Positions 1-11,779 of a stretch of 64,000 bases of DNA are shown one piece after another. The stretch comes from Dallia pectoralis. Lineage: Eukaryota > Chordata > Actinopteri > Esociformes > Umbridae. Positions within the stretch are counted from its first letter, which is position 1, and every line of letters starts with the position of its first letter. The translations under genes were made by a program, and so were the position numbers. The notes under the pieces are model-generated. The model ran no database searches. It was not told the origin of the DNA and saw only the letters and a program-made list of their open reading frames with translations. Where the stretch lies: NCBI GenBank assembly GCA_029465975.1, contig CM055753.1, positions 9,965,316 to 10,029,315 of the forward strand, given 5' to 3'.

Positions 1-165
1 CTTACTGTGTCCCACTGCTATTTGCACTCCTGTGTTTGTGTATTCTGTGTAACTATATGTTGTCCTGCACATTTTTTCGCCTTATCTTGGCCAGGTCGCC
101 GTTGTAAATGAGAATGTGTTCTCAATCGGCCTACCTGGTTAAAGAAAGGTTAAATAAAAAAAAAT
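1..165 (+). mobile_element. 3' tail of a dispersed fish non-LTR retrotransposon
   Basis: Carries atcttggccaggtcgc, then gttgtaaatgagaatg, tgttctcaatcggcctacct and ggttaaagaaaggttaaat followed by an A-rich end. This closely matches a 3' tail that recurs in salmonid and pike DNA (recalled, not searched). The body lies outside the window. Confidence 0.6.
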
Positions 166-170
166 TAAAA

Positions 171-336
171 AGAATGTGGTCTGTATTGTGATGTCACTCT
201 GTATAGAATGTGGACTGTAATATGATGTGTCTGTGTAAAGAATGTTGTCTGCATTGTGATGTCATTGTTAGTAGAATGTGTTCTGTATTGTGATGTCACT
301 GTGTATAGAATGTGGTCTGTATTGTGATGTCACTCT
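171..336. repeat. 34-bp minisatellite, 5 degenerate copies
   Basis: Units begin agaatgtggtctgtattgtg and continue atgtcactgtgtat. Divergence between copies is substantial. Confidence 0.85.
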
Positions 337-646
337 TCACCCTCCCAGTACTGTCTATCTGACTGACACTTCACCCTCCCAGTACTGTCTATCTGACTGA
401 CACTTCACCCTCCCAGTACTGTCTATCTGACTGACGCTTCACCCTCCCAGTACTGTCTATCTGACTGACACTTCACCCTCCCAGTACTGTCTATCTGACT
501 GACACTTGACCCTCCCAGTACTGTCTATCTAACTGACGCTTCACCCTCCCAGTACTGTCTATCTGACTGACACTTCACCCTCCCAGTACTGTCTATCTGA
601 CTGACACTTCACCCTCCCAGTACTGTCTATCTGACTGACGCTTCAT
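335..646. repeat. 34-bp minisatellite, about 9 copies
   Basis: Units are cttcaccctcccagtactgt plus ctatctgactgaca, nearly identical. Abuts a different array with the same 34-bp period. Confidence 0.9.
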
Positions 647-1170
647 ACTGTCAAATCTCCTTTGACTACTGACACTTGACTAAGATGTTTAAATGTCCTG
701 TCAACTGCGGAGTACCATCATCGCATTCAAGCCCGACCAAAGCCTGATTCCTACATGACCGTTCGTTTTTTCAAAGCGTCTTTGAGGTACTCGGGGTAGT
801 GAACGGCACTACAGGAACTGTACTATTTGTAGTTAACTAAACATGAGTTGTGTACGTACAGTACCTGTTCTCCCAGATCAGAGAATCCAAATGGGGTGGT
901 GACCTTGTCAAGCATTCTGTGCTGAACAGAGCGAAACTGCTGCTGAGCTCAAGCAGTGCGGAATTAATCATCACCCAGAAATCTCCCAGTTTGTGCTCCA
1001 TGGTAATGTGGCACACAGACACACACACACACACACATACACCCTAAACACATATACACAAACACTGCTAATGTGTTGCGGAAACAGTGGTAATTCTCAG
1101 ACTCACTCAGGGTGTTTTATCTACACTGCCTGGGTTGGGGGAAAATATCTCCCTCCTCTCTAGCTACTTC
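646..1170. other. Intronic sequence, no gene seen
   Basis: Mostly unique-looking sequence with a short (CA)n at about 1018-1041. No coding or RNA gene recognised. Confidence 0.6.
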
Positions 1171-1652
1171 AGTCTCTCTCTCTCTCTCTCTCACTCTGTC
1201 TCTCTCTCCCTCTCAGTCTGACTCCCTCCTCTCTGTGTCTCAGTCTGACTCCCTCCTCTCTCTCTCTCCATCCTCTCTGTCTCAGTATGTCTCTCTCCAT
1301 CCTCTCTGTCTCAGTATGTCTCTCTCCTCTCTCTGTCTCAGTATGTCTCTCTCCTCTCTCTGTCTCAGTATGTCTCTCTCCATCTTCTCTGTCTCAGTAT
1401 GTCTCTCTCCTCTCTCTGTCTCAGTATGTCTCTCTCCTCTCTCTGTCTCAGTATGTATCTCTCCATCTTCTCTGTCTCAGTATGTCTCTCTCCTCTCTCT
1501 GTCTCAGTATGTCTCTCTCTCTCTTCTCTGTCTCAGTTGGTCTCTTCCTCCTCTCTCAGTCTAACTCCCTCCTCTCTGTGTCAGTCTTCCTCTCTCCTCT
1601 CCTCCTTGTCTCTCCTCTCCTCTCTCTAAATCTCTCTCTCCCGGTTCCTCTG
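1171..1652. repeat. CT-rich minisatellite, 27-29-bp units
   Basis: Polypyrimidine tract. The central part (about 1283-1535) repeats gtctcagtatgtctctctcc every 27-29 bp. Open frames here reflect low complexity. Confidence 0.85.
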
Positions 1653-1842
1653 TCTGTGTGTCCCAGTGTCATGGTGTATCATGGTGGAAGAAGACAATTG
1701 GCTGTGAGTACTCCATGTCTTCCTACTGGCGTGTTGCATCATCAAAAAGCTCAGTAAGATATTTGAAACGTTTCATATTCTAGTGAGCCCTATGAGTCTT
1801 CATCTAAGGCACTGCATTGGGAGTAAGGGGGTCATGGAGGAC

Positions 1843-2060
1843 CATCTATGGTCACCTATGGTCACCTATGGTCATCTATGGTCTCATATGGTCATTTATG
1901 GTCACCTATGGCCACCTATGGTCACCTATGGTCATCTACATCTATGGTCACCTATGATCATTTATGGTCATCTATGGTCAACTATAGTCACCTATGGTCA
2001 CATATGGACATCTGTGGTCATTTATGGTCATCTACATCTATTGTCATTTATGGTCACCTA
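1843..2060. repeat. 10-bp tandem repeat (tatggtcacc/tatggtcatc)
   Basis: About 20 decamers tatggtcacc or tatggtcatc, with a few insertions such as tacatc. Confidence 0.85.
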
Positions 2061-4250
2061 ATCTGGAAAAAAGATCAAGAGGCTTCTGTTATTTTCTTCT
2101 GTATAACAAAATGTCAGTTTAGATTTTCACTGATACCCATTGCATAGCTTACAGGACATCTCGATAATCTGATGTTTTTATTTTATTTATTGTATACGCA
2201 ATTACTTATTTTTACTTCAATTTAAAATATGTGATGAAGAAATAAAGGCCGCCCCTCATCGCCGCAACTCAAGTGGACCGTCAAGATACACCAGTCTTCC
2301 TCAGAAGCACATCTGACGTTGCTCTGGGTCTCTACTTGCTGTTCCTTCAACTGGTCAGTAATCCTGACGCGCAGGAGGGAAAGCACTCTATAGCTCAGTC
2401 ACAGACATGCAGGGCGAAGTGCAGAGCGAGCGAGATGCAGAGCCAGAGAACGGAAACTAAACAAACTGTAACGTAAATGAAAGCGCAATTACACAAAGCG
2501 ACTCAAAACCACGATAACACAGTGCAGGACCATACAAACGAACAAAACAGGACCATACACGTAACATTATATTAATAACAAGCAGCCGTGCACCTAAACA
2601 GGTTCCTTAAATAGCCCATTGATTAACTAACCTATGTAACATTATATTAATCCCAAGCACCCGTGAACCTAACCAGGGACCTTAAATAGCCCACTGATTA
2701 ACTAACCTACGCCCGGTGCTTAGCTAAACCCAAAACAGCTGTGCTCCTAATCAACACGATACACAGGAGTGCCCTCCCCTACAAACCCTGTGACAACACA
2801 GCTCACCCACACGACGACATTGGATTTCTAACCCCTAAACCCGGGCATTGCTGGCCTATTGGGCCACTCTTTGCGGGACCTCTTTTTTTGGACTTTGACA
2901 AAGTCCTGCCAATCTCAGGGTTACCACTTTATGTTAAGACCTTGAAGACCACTGAGCGTTGTAGAAAACAGCACTGAGTGAACCAGATGTAAATGTATGA
3001 ACTAGGCAAATTCGGTTTTGAGAAACACAAACCAATGTTTCAGGATTTGCCTGCCATCTTCTAGGCACTGCAGTAGAAAAATTCTGAAAAATGTTTTCGC
3101 CATGATTGAGATAACAACTTCTGACGGGATCTAAATGCATCAGAGATCGATTCATTAAAGGAAATACATTTCGGATGGGAATTAATTAAACATTCTATTT
3201 ATCATCAGATTTCCTTGTTTCAAAGCAAAAATGTTCCCAGTAGTAAATGATTCACACTCCAGCTAGGTCTTCAAAGTGGCGAGGAGTTGGGGTGCGACCT
3301 AAATAAGTCTTTGCGAATGGATAACCCAATCAGAGACAGGGAAAACTGGAATTATGGAGGAAAAAGTTACACAGACTTTACAAATGGTAAGTCGTAAGCA
3401 CTCCAAGAAAATCAATACAAGTAAAAATGATTAGCGTTGTTCGTCATTTTATTTGTCATCGCACGACGCTACAAATGTACGCAATTACATTTTTCCGGGG
3501 GCGTTTTTTTCTAACGAAAGCGAGACTATGACATGAGAGCCAGCGCCTTTGTGACGAATTCGCGCCGATAATTCATCGTCTTTTCTGTTTGAACCAGGCT
3601 TTCGGAGTGCAGAATGTCATGGAAACGTGGGAAACTTTCCCTTCTGTTGTTAACAAGAGAGACGAAATGGCTCTAAAATTCCCCTTTTTATTTATCCGGA
3701 GAGTGTAACTGCTACGCCAGCGTCGCCGCTGTCCTATTTAGAGGCATTTTGCAAAAGTATTGCTAATGATCTCATTACGGCATTTCCTGTAAATTCATGA
3801 GACTTCTTGCTGGGAGGGGGAGATGGATTCACACCAGACACAGACAGTGGAACTGTAAATGGTGACAAATTCGCAAAGAATAGAAGTGCGGCTTAAAGAA
3901 ACTGTGACCAGAGTAAAAAATGTTACTATGATTTTTTTAGGCCCAACAACTGACCTTGATAAGAATAAATTTGTGCCTCGTGGCTGATCCGGGCAACCAA
4001 TACGTACAAGCCAGGCAGTTACACTGTAACATACTGGGATATGGAACAGGAGAGGATTAGACATAGCAAGCCAGAGTATGTTTTCTTGTAGCAGTTATTA
4101 TAGCAGAAAGACACACACACACAGATGATCTATTAAGGTCGGTAGCAAAAAGGGAAAAATAGCAGTAACTGATTCGATTGTGTGTTTTCCCATTCTCATC
4201 TGTTGCTGTCATTAGTCAGTGCTATTGTATCCAGACTGGGTTACAAATGG
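2060..4250. other. Intronic sequence with a 75-bp duplication
   Basis: No gene seen. At 2562-2711 a 75-bp segment beginning taacattatattaa occurs twice in tandem with about 80-90% identity by eye. The rest is AT-rich and unremarkable. Confidence 0.55.
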
Positions 4251-4600
4251 CACCCTATTCCATACCCATTTCACCCTATTCCATACCCATTTCACCCTAT
4301 TCCATACCCATTTCACCCAATACATTTCACCCTATTCATTACCCATTTCACACAATACATTTCACCCTATTCATTACCCATTTCACCCTATTCCATACCC
4401 CTTTCACCCTATTCCATACCCATTTCACCCTATTCATTACCCATTTCACCCAATACATTTCACCCTATTCATTACCCATTTCACCCAATTCATTTCACCC
4501 TATTTCATACACATTTCACACAATACATTTCACCCTATTCCATACCCATTTCACCCTATTCCTTACCCATTTCATCCTATACATTTCACCATATTTCCTA
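4251..4600. repeat. 21-bp minisatellite
   Basis: Units are ccctattccatacccatttc plus a, with shortened variants (attcattaccc, aatacatttca). It starts inside caaatggcaccctattcc, which is the signature of the dispersed short repeat described elsewhere. Confidence 0.88.
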
Positions 4601-5680
4601 AACATCCATATATACAGTGTGGATGACTTCCAAAAACAGATGCCCCAAGCTCCAGTACCGCCATAACTTAACAAGGAATTGTAAATTCAGTTCAGAATAA
4701 GATATCAGTGAAGCTAAATAAAGGGTAAACGTTTGATGGCGGGGTTCAGTTTGTAGGCAGGCTCCATGACGCAGACACAACCAACGCTGTTCCTAGTAAA
4801 GAAATGCCTTTAGAAACACATTTACGTCCTTAACACACCCGCCTGGTACCCATAATGCCTTGTAACCGGTTCTGCTGTGTGTTTTTCCATTCTGTTGCTG
4901 TCACTATTCAGTGCTGCCGCAACCAAACATGGATACAAGCACAAATAACTATCTCCTACAGAGTGCTCTATTTTGGACCAGAGCCCTATGAGTTGTGATC
5001 TAAAGAAGTGGACTATGTAGGGAATAGGGAGCCATTGATGAGTCCTGTGGGTAGATGTAAGTCGGTTAACAGACGCTCGTGTCCAGAGACACTTTTTACA
5101 TGGTGACCCCCAGCAGATCTGCAGTACAATTCCAGTTACATATAACGACGACCCTGTACAATAAATAATGTAGCATTAACCCCCCCCCCCACCACCTACC
5201 CTCGGCAACCCCCCTCTCCCGGAAAACACACGATGGGAGAGCCAAACGTTTTTCCGTTGCACACACGAAGCGGCTGGAGATGAACAGCGACCGCTCCACA
5301 GATATATCTAATTGCCAACTGAGAGGTCGCCAGATTCTGCGAGGGCATTTCCTGGCTCTTAATGAGCCGTTTACCACAGACTAGAAGGCACACGTATAGA
5401 CAATGAACTGCCATTCTCTGCCATCCTGTGGAGGAGAAACAATCAATCGATGGAGCGGGCAGAAAGGATGCAGGCCACGCAGCCCACGACTAGGATTCTT
5501 CACGCCGTATGTGTGTTTCAAGGGCAAGTAAACGCCGTTCTGAATGTAATGCAGGATATCGACAGGAGCTGTCCCATGTAATATATGCCAAGACAGTTGC
5601 CAAGAAAGGTTTTACAAAAAGAAAAGATTACAAAACATGGCGACCAGTTAATTGTGAGAGCTGGCAAATAAAGAAGGCAT
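4600..5680. other. Intronic sequence with one dispersed short repeat
   Basis: No gene seen. A copy of the 'gtgcactac...catttgggac' family, degenerate, lies at about 4960-5045 (gaccagagccctatg, then ggactatgtagggaataggg). Confidence 0.5.
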
Positions 5681-5683
5681 TAT

Positions 5684-5721
5684 CTCTCTCTCTCTCTCTC
5701 TCTCTCTCCCTCTCTCTCTCT
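5684..5721. repeat. (CT)n microsatellite
   Basis: Uninterrupted or nearly uninterrupted CT dinucleotides. Confidence 0.9.
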
Positions 5722-5920
5722 ATAGCCAGCTTACTCTCTCTCTGTTTTTTCCAACCCCGTCTCTCTTCTGGTGCTCAAAGCGTTCTCTCCCTGTCCACCC
5801 TACATTCCTCATTCACCATCTGTCTGTTCGTCCTCATTGCACTCTCATCTTCATTCTAATCGTTTCTCATTTAGGCATGTATACTGTCGTGGTCATTACA
5901 CAACACATACCGAGAGTTCG

Positions 5921-7215
5921 GTGAGCTCTGCTGTGAGCTCTACTGTGAGCTGTACTGTGAGGTGTAGTGTGAGCTCTACTGTAAGCTCTACTGTGAGGTG
6001 TAGTGTGAGCTCTACTGTGGGCTCTACTGTGAGGTGTAGTGTGAGCTCTACTGTGAGGTGTAGTGTGAGCTCTACTGTGACCTCTACGATGAGGTGTAGT
6101 GTGAGCTCTACTGTAAGCTCTACTGTGAGGTGTAGTGTGAGCTCTACTGTGGGCTCTACTGTGAGGTGTAGTGTGAGCTCTACTGTGAGGTGTAGTGTGA
6201 GCTCTAGTGTGAGCTCTACGATGAGGTGTAGTGTGAGCTCTACTGTGGGCTCTACTGTGAGCTGTACTGTGGGCTCTACTGTGGGCTCTACTGTGAGGTG
6301 TAGTGTGAGCTCTACTGTGGGCTCTACTGTGAGGTGTAGTGTGAGCTCTACTGTGAGCTCTACGATGAGGTGTAGTGTGAGCTCTACTGAGGGCTCTACT
6401 GTGAGGTGTAGTGTGAGCTCTACTGTGGGCTCTACTGTGAGGTATAGTGTGAGCTCTACTGTGGGCTCTACTGTGAGGTGTAGTGTGAGCTCTACTGTGA
6501 GGTGTAGTGTGAGCTCTACTGTGGGCTCTACTGTGAGGTGTAGTGTGAGCTCTACTGTGGGCTCTACTGTGAGGTATAGTGTGAGCTCTACTGTGGGCTC
6601 TACTGTGAGGTGTAGTGTGAGCTCTACTGTGAGGTGTAGTGTGAGCTCTACTGTGGGCTCTACTGTGAGGTGTAGTGTGAGCTCTACTGTGGGCTCTACT
6701 GTGAGGTGTAGTGTGAGCTCTACTGTGGGCTCTACTGTGAGGTGTAGTGTGAGCTCTACTGTGGGCTCTACTGTGAGGTGTAGTGTGAGCTCTACTGTGG
6801 GCTCTACTGTGAGGTGTAGTGTGAGCTCTACTGTGGGCTCTACTGTGAGGTGTAGTGTGAGCTCTACTGTGGGCTCTACTGTGAGGTGTAGTGTGAGCTC
6901 TACTGTGGGCTCTACTGTGGGCTCTACTGTGGGCTCTACTGTGAGGTGTAGTGTGAGCTCTACTGTGGGCTCTACTGTGGGCTCTACTGTGAGGTGTAGT
7001 GTGAGCTCTACTGTGGGCTCTACTGTGGGCTCTACTGTGGGCTCTACTGTGGGCTCTACTGTGAGGTGTAGTGTGGGCTCTACTGTGGGCTCTACTGTGG
7101 GCTCTACTGTGGGCTCTACTGTGGGCTCTACTGTGGGCTCTACTGTGGGCTCTACTGTGGGCTCTACTGTGGGCTCTACTGTGGGCTCTACTGTGGGCTC
7201 TACTGTGGGCTCTAC
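5921..7215. repeat. 12-bp minisatellite with 36-bp higher-order unit (1.3 kb)
   Basis: Units ctctactgtggg, ctctactgtgag and gtgtagtgtgag alternate. Much of the array follows a 24/36-bp super-unit, and the right end is a pure run of ctctactgtggg. The period is a multiple of three, so both strands are open for about 460-500 codons; these are not genes. Confidence 0.95.
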
Positions 7216-7240
7216 TGCAAGCAGGGAAATGAAGAGCCTG

Positions 7241-7387
7241 GATCTCCAGCAACACCCTGGGACATGAGTCCCAGGGTGTTGCTGGAGATCCTGGGACTCA
7301 TGTCCCAGGGTGTTGCTGGAGATCCTGGGACATGAGTCCCAGGATCTCCAGCAACACCCTGGGACTCATGTCCCAGGGTGTTGCTGG
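7241..7387. repeat. Cluster of three nested perfect palindromes
   Basis: Three inverted repeats share one sequence family. First, arms 7241-7262 / 7269-7290 (22/22 bp, loop catgag). Second, arms 7309-7330 / 7337-7358 (22/22, loop catgag). Third, arms 7348-7365 / 7370-7387 (18/18, loop tcat). All arms contain agcaacaccctggga or its complement. The cluster lies about 25 bp beyond the end of the 12-bp array. Confidence 0.93.
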
Positions 7388-7399
7388 GACATGAGTCAC

Positions 7400-8370
7400 A
7401 ATCAGCATGTGAGCTGGAGAGCTGCTTGTAGATCAGTCCTTATATAAAGGCAGATGGAGACTGCTAACTGATCATGGTGCTCTAACATGGTGCTGTAACA
7501 TGTGTGTGTGCGTGTGCGTGTGCGTGTGTGTGTGAGAATGTGCAAATGGCTGTTGGGTTTGAGGGAACTGATCTGATTAGAACACCTCAAAGCGTGCACT
7601 GTTGTTCATTTAGAAACATTTGCCTAATTGAAATTCTTCTCTCCTGCAAATGGATATGCTGTATAATGAAAAATGTTCCCCGGAATCGTCCTGCCACGTA
7701 GCTAGTGAAGTTGCTAGGATACGCGTTTGAATAACGCCCAACTGTCAATGCTTCTATATATGAATTGCAAGACTGTCAGGATCCAGTACGGCACATTTAA
7801 ACCACAGGATACTCTGCATATCTCACCCGCAGAACGGCAGAACAAGCACGCGGACCAAACCAATTCGCCCGTTCCCCGTATCCATGGTTATAGTGATCGA
7901 TACGGTCTCGGGCCCTCTGTATTATCTCGTGCATCTAGAACCTCCCCCACACGTTATTCCCGGATCCGTCATCTCACAGAAGGCTCACGAGGGAAGCTGC
8001 ATATAGATTAGTGATGGAGATGTAACACACCTCCGAGGGGCTGCCTACGTCACGGTTCTGCGTCTGCAGCTCGGAACCGGGCGGGCAGCCGGCAACGTTC
8101 TGCAGCCGGGGACCACGTTCTGGCCCAATGTGCCCATCTCTCCACTGGGAGACGGGTGGATGCCCATAAACTCTAGAGGGAGAGGGTGAGGAGGGGCAAG
8201 CCCATGTTCCAAGTCTTTAAACCGAAAAACATCAAAGGCAGCTCATGGATTGTTGAAAATCAAACATACCGATTTTTCTTAGTGTTTTTTTTACTCAATT
8301 CATGTAAATCATTCAGACTCAAGCTCAGGACAAGAAGCTATTATACGTCTCAGAGTCTAAGAATACTAGA
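7400..8370. other. Intronic sequence, no gene seen
   Basis: A short TG/CG run at about 7500-7534 and a CpG-richer patch at about 8040-8160. No gene or known repeat recognised. Confidence 0.5.
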
Positions 8371-8715
8371 AATCATGGCCGCCTCATATAAGAACGTCTC
8401 TGCAGTTCCACTGTGTCCCAACAATCGACAACATGGCCGCCTCACATAAGAACGTCTCTGCAGTTCCACTGTGTCCCAACAATCGACAACATGGCCGCCT
8501 CACATAAGAACGTCTCTGCAGTTCCACTGTGTCCCAACAATCGACAACATGGCTGCCACATACCAGAACGTCTCTGCAGTTCCACTTTGTCCCAACAATC
8601 GAAATCATGGCCGCCTCACATAAGAACGTCTCTGCAGTTCCACTGTGTCCCAACAATCGACAACATGGCCGCCTCACACGAGAATAATCTCTGCAGTTCC
8701 AATGTGTCCCCACAA
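8371..8715. repeat. 58-bp minisatellite, about 6 copies
   Basis: Units run atcatggccgcctcacataa, gaacgtctctgcagttccac, tgtgtcccaacaatcgac. Copies differ at few positions. Confidence 0.9.
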
Positions 8716-11010
8716 TTACAGCCCTTTAAGGGACACGTGCTACGGCGTGCATAATGCGGACAACACAGAGGAAATCAGTTGTCCCGCAGTGTCGTTAATA
8801 GTTAATTTGCTCTCAGCCGATAATTAGACAAAGCGCTCCTCCGCTCAGTGAAAACACAGCCGTGCCTGGTCGCCTATGGCAACCGAGCGCGTTGCCCACG
8901 AGGGCCCCGGGTTCCTCCGCAGGGGTCAGGGGCAGTGTGCCGTGCAGGCGACGGGGTGATTTAGGCCAGACGGGCCCAAGTTCCTCTCACACCGTTGACG
9001 GTAAACGTACACGAATACTTCGTCGCCTCGGAACTATAACTTGTATGTCCTGGACGTCGGACCGTAGCGTTCCCAGCCTCATGCCGTGTTCACATTGCCC
9101 CATTCCTGTACCCGTTTTATGTTTGGACACGCCTCCTCTGATGTGGTTTCTACTGGGAATCGGCCCTTCTAAGTGCTCCTCTTAGAGTGCAATCGCTCCG
9201 CAAGCCATGATACACTCCCCCATCTTTCCTCCTCTGTCATCGGACTGGCCCTGAGGTCACGCTGTGAGGGTCCGGAATCGGGCTGGTCCAAATTTCAAAC
9301 TATTCCCTTTAATGTGCACTACATTTAAGATCCTACTTTGCCCCTCTGCTGTGTACAGCAGCCTTACGTTTTATAAACGACAATGTGTTTGGATCCAACA
9401 ACAAGGGGTCAGATCGGAAGATGTTTCGGGGCTAAACGCGGGTCGAGGAAATAACCGCACAGCAACGAAAGGGAATTAATTGTCGCTATTACAGTGGAAA
9501 TTACTACCTTTGGAAACCTTCTAAGGACCTTACATGAAACAGTTGTCTAAATGTATTTAAACGCAAAGTTGTCCACACCTGGGTGGTGAAAGGAGAGGAA
9601 CCTATGTGCTGTGATCCAGAGAAGTGCACTACAAGGGCCCCTAGGGGGGGGTCTCATTTGGGACACGTGTATACTGTACACCTGAGGCATCTGTTTTCGA
9701 GATGTACATCACCACAACTCCCACACACATCTAATGCCAACCTGACAACTGACGACCGAAAACACACACCAGGGGGAGGAGCTGAGCTGATGGAAATACC
9801 AGACAGAGACATACCAGACAGAGGGCATATTGGCAAAAACTGTCAAAATCCTACATTTACATTATTATTTCTCACGTGGGTTAGCGGATGTGCGCAGAAT
9901 TAAAGCTAACATGTAACCCAAGGTTCTCAGGAATATGTCATGTGTAATATAATATGGCCTGTTTCTGCTTCTCCCACAGCAGCATCCCTGAAACCATATA
10001 GTATTCAATATGCAGTGAGTTTAACGCTACCCGCTAACCTAACCCAACCAGCCTGACGAGAGGTAACCGGGACAGCATTTATTTAAAAACCACCGTCACT
10101 TAATTTAACTGTAATCTGTTCCGCGTAGCCCAGGCACTGCTAGCTTCTGTGATGTACTGTGGGCATCAAATGGACATTATTTTCGTTACAGCAGTGCCCG
10201 TGTTCCAGCACGGGCAGGAGAAGGGGGTAGCCAGCGGTTGACAGTTTCACATTTACACTTTAGTCATTTACCCGACGCTGTCAGCCGGCGACCAACATAC
10301 ATTATTGATCGCATACATTAGGCGCACACAGTCCTTTGCTTGTTCTGTTACAAGGACGCGGACGGGGCGAATGAGCCAATCGGAAGCCGGGGATGGTGAC
10401 GTGATGGACAGATTGGATCTGTTACCGGGACACCCGGGTTCACCACCCCACTTTTACCGTAAGTGCCACGCGGACTTGTGCGACCTTAGAGAGTGGTGGA
10501 GTGTTTGCGCCGTCTGAAAGATGACACCCTGTGCACGTCAATGTCCCCGTCTTTGCCCTGGGGTATCAGGATTTGACATACAGGCCGGCTGGAAAAATGC
10601 TCCCTGCTGGCCACCCCATAACATCTCCGGCTGGGTCCGGTCTCCGATCCAGGGATCCGTTAATACGACCCGACTCACATCACTGACACCTCCATCATAA
10701 ATAACCACTGTTCTGTCATTGCATGTCCTGTCATTGAATGGGATCCTATATTAAGCTAGCCCTGAACCTGAGAAAAGGGCCTTCTCTCGTTTCGACTTTG
10801 CCCGGATCGCCTCCAAGTTAGATTTCCATCCATATCTAAGTAACACAGTATGAGTCTCGACGAAATCCAATGAACGCGCCGTAGCGAAGCGCGCGTTCTC
10901 TCTCTCTGTTTGATCGATAAGGCATTATGCATTCACCCGCTACATATAGCCCAGTGATATTGGAGAATAAAGAGATAAAGGCCTTTGATACATTCAAGCT
11001 AAACCCATCT
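8716..11010. other. Intronic sequence with repeat relics
   Basis: No gene seen. Degenerate 'gtgcactac' repeat copies lie at about 9283-9335 and 9596-9665 (tctcatttgggacacg), and the L2 tail relic is at 10250. Confidence 0.45.
10250..10293 (-). mobile_element. L2/SINE 3'-tail relic
   Basis: The text catttacactttagtcattt then acccgacgctgtcagccgg is a diverged reverse complement of the tail ending the L2 element at 14890-14925. A short solo tail. Confidence 0.5.
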
Positions 11011-11014
11011 CTCT

Positions 11015-11125
11015 GTGGCACTGAGCTGTCCCAAGTCCCAAATGGACCCCTGTTTCCAATGTAGTACGCTTCTTTCAGCCAGAGCCCATTGGTCAAATGC
11101 AGTGCGTTAAGGGCATTGGAGTCCA
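11015..11125 (-). repeat. Dispersed short repeat ('gtgcactac...ccatttgggac' family)
   Basis: On the minus strand: aatgggctctggctgaaaga, then gtactacattggaaacaggg and gtccatttgggac. Familiar from salmonid/esocid DNA (recalled). Other degenerate copies in the window: 4960-5045, 9283-9335, 9596-9665, 26735-26815, 36862-36955, 44735-44770, 48355-48420, 48932-49010 and 50735-50790. Confidence 0.6.
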
Positions 11126-11129
11126 TTAG

Positions 11130-11779
11130 GGACGCGGGCTAATGTTTCCTCCGTTTTCCTCCCATATATGTAGAAGGATTTACCCCGGATTAAAGCCATA
11201 TAAAACAGACATTTACCCTTGTGTGGTCCATTTCCTTGTTGGCTAAACCTGCATTGTCAATCAGCTATAAGTGAACTGCCTTGTGGTGTCTGTATTGGTA
11301 TGTACTAGAGTGTAGAAGTCTGTACTGGTATTGCTAGTGTGTAGAAATCTGCTAGTTTCAGCCCTATCAACCAAACAATAGGCTAGGTTTCTGTCCATCA
11401 CTGGACTATAGGCTCCTAATTAGCACAGTTAGGCAGTGTGTTGCAGCAACTTCCTGCCTTTTGTTAGGACCTAGCACTGGCAATTTGCTGCCTCCTGGGG
11501 GTGTGGTCTTCTCTCCCTAGGTTGCCTCCAATTAGGGTGTAATTGGGTACAATACTTAGGTCCAAGTGGACATAGAGCGGCAGCTTGTAGCGGCATCTTG
11601 TCTAGTGGCATTGTTGTCTCCTGCAACAAAGACTGTCTCCGAAACAAAGACTGCTCTGCTGAGTTGTTCTGCGGAGTTGTTCGAGGAAGGTAAGCAAGAC
11701 AGGCTTGGCGATACAATACATTCAGAGTAAGTACTACATTTCATATTCTTTATACAAAAAAAAAAAAAAAAAAAAAACT
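11130..11779. other. Intronic sequence preceding the LINE
   Basis: May include the 5' region of the LINE or an older insertion ending in the A-run at 11757-11777. Nothing certain recognised. Confidence 0.4.

Noticed and set aside
5771..7267. Open frames of 498 and 462 codons on opposite strands
   Set aside because: Both are translations of a 12-bp tandem repeat; no domain, no codon bias and no plausible start. The openness follows from a period divisible by three.
8371..8715. CRISPR-like array
   Set aside because: Direct tandem repeats without unique spacers, in a eukaryotic intron. The same holds for all other arrays here.
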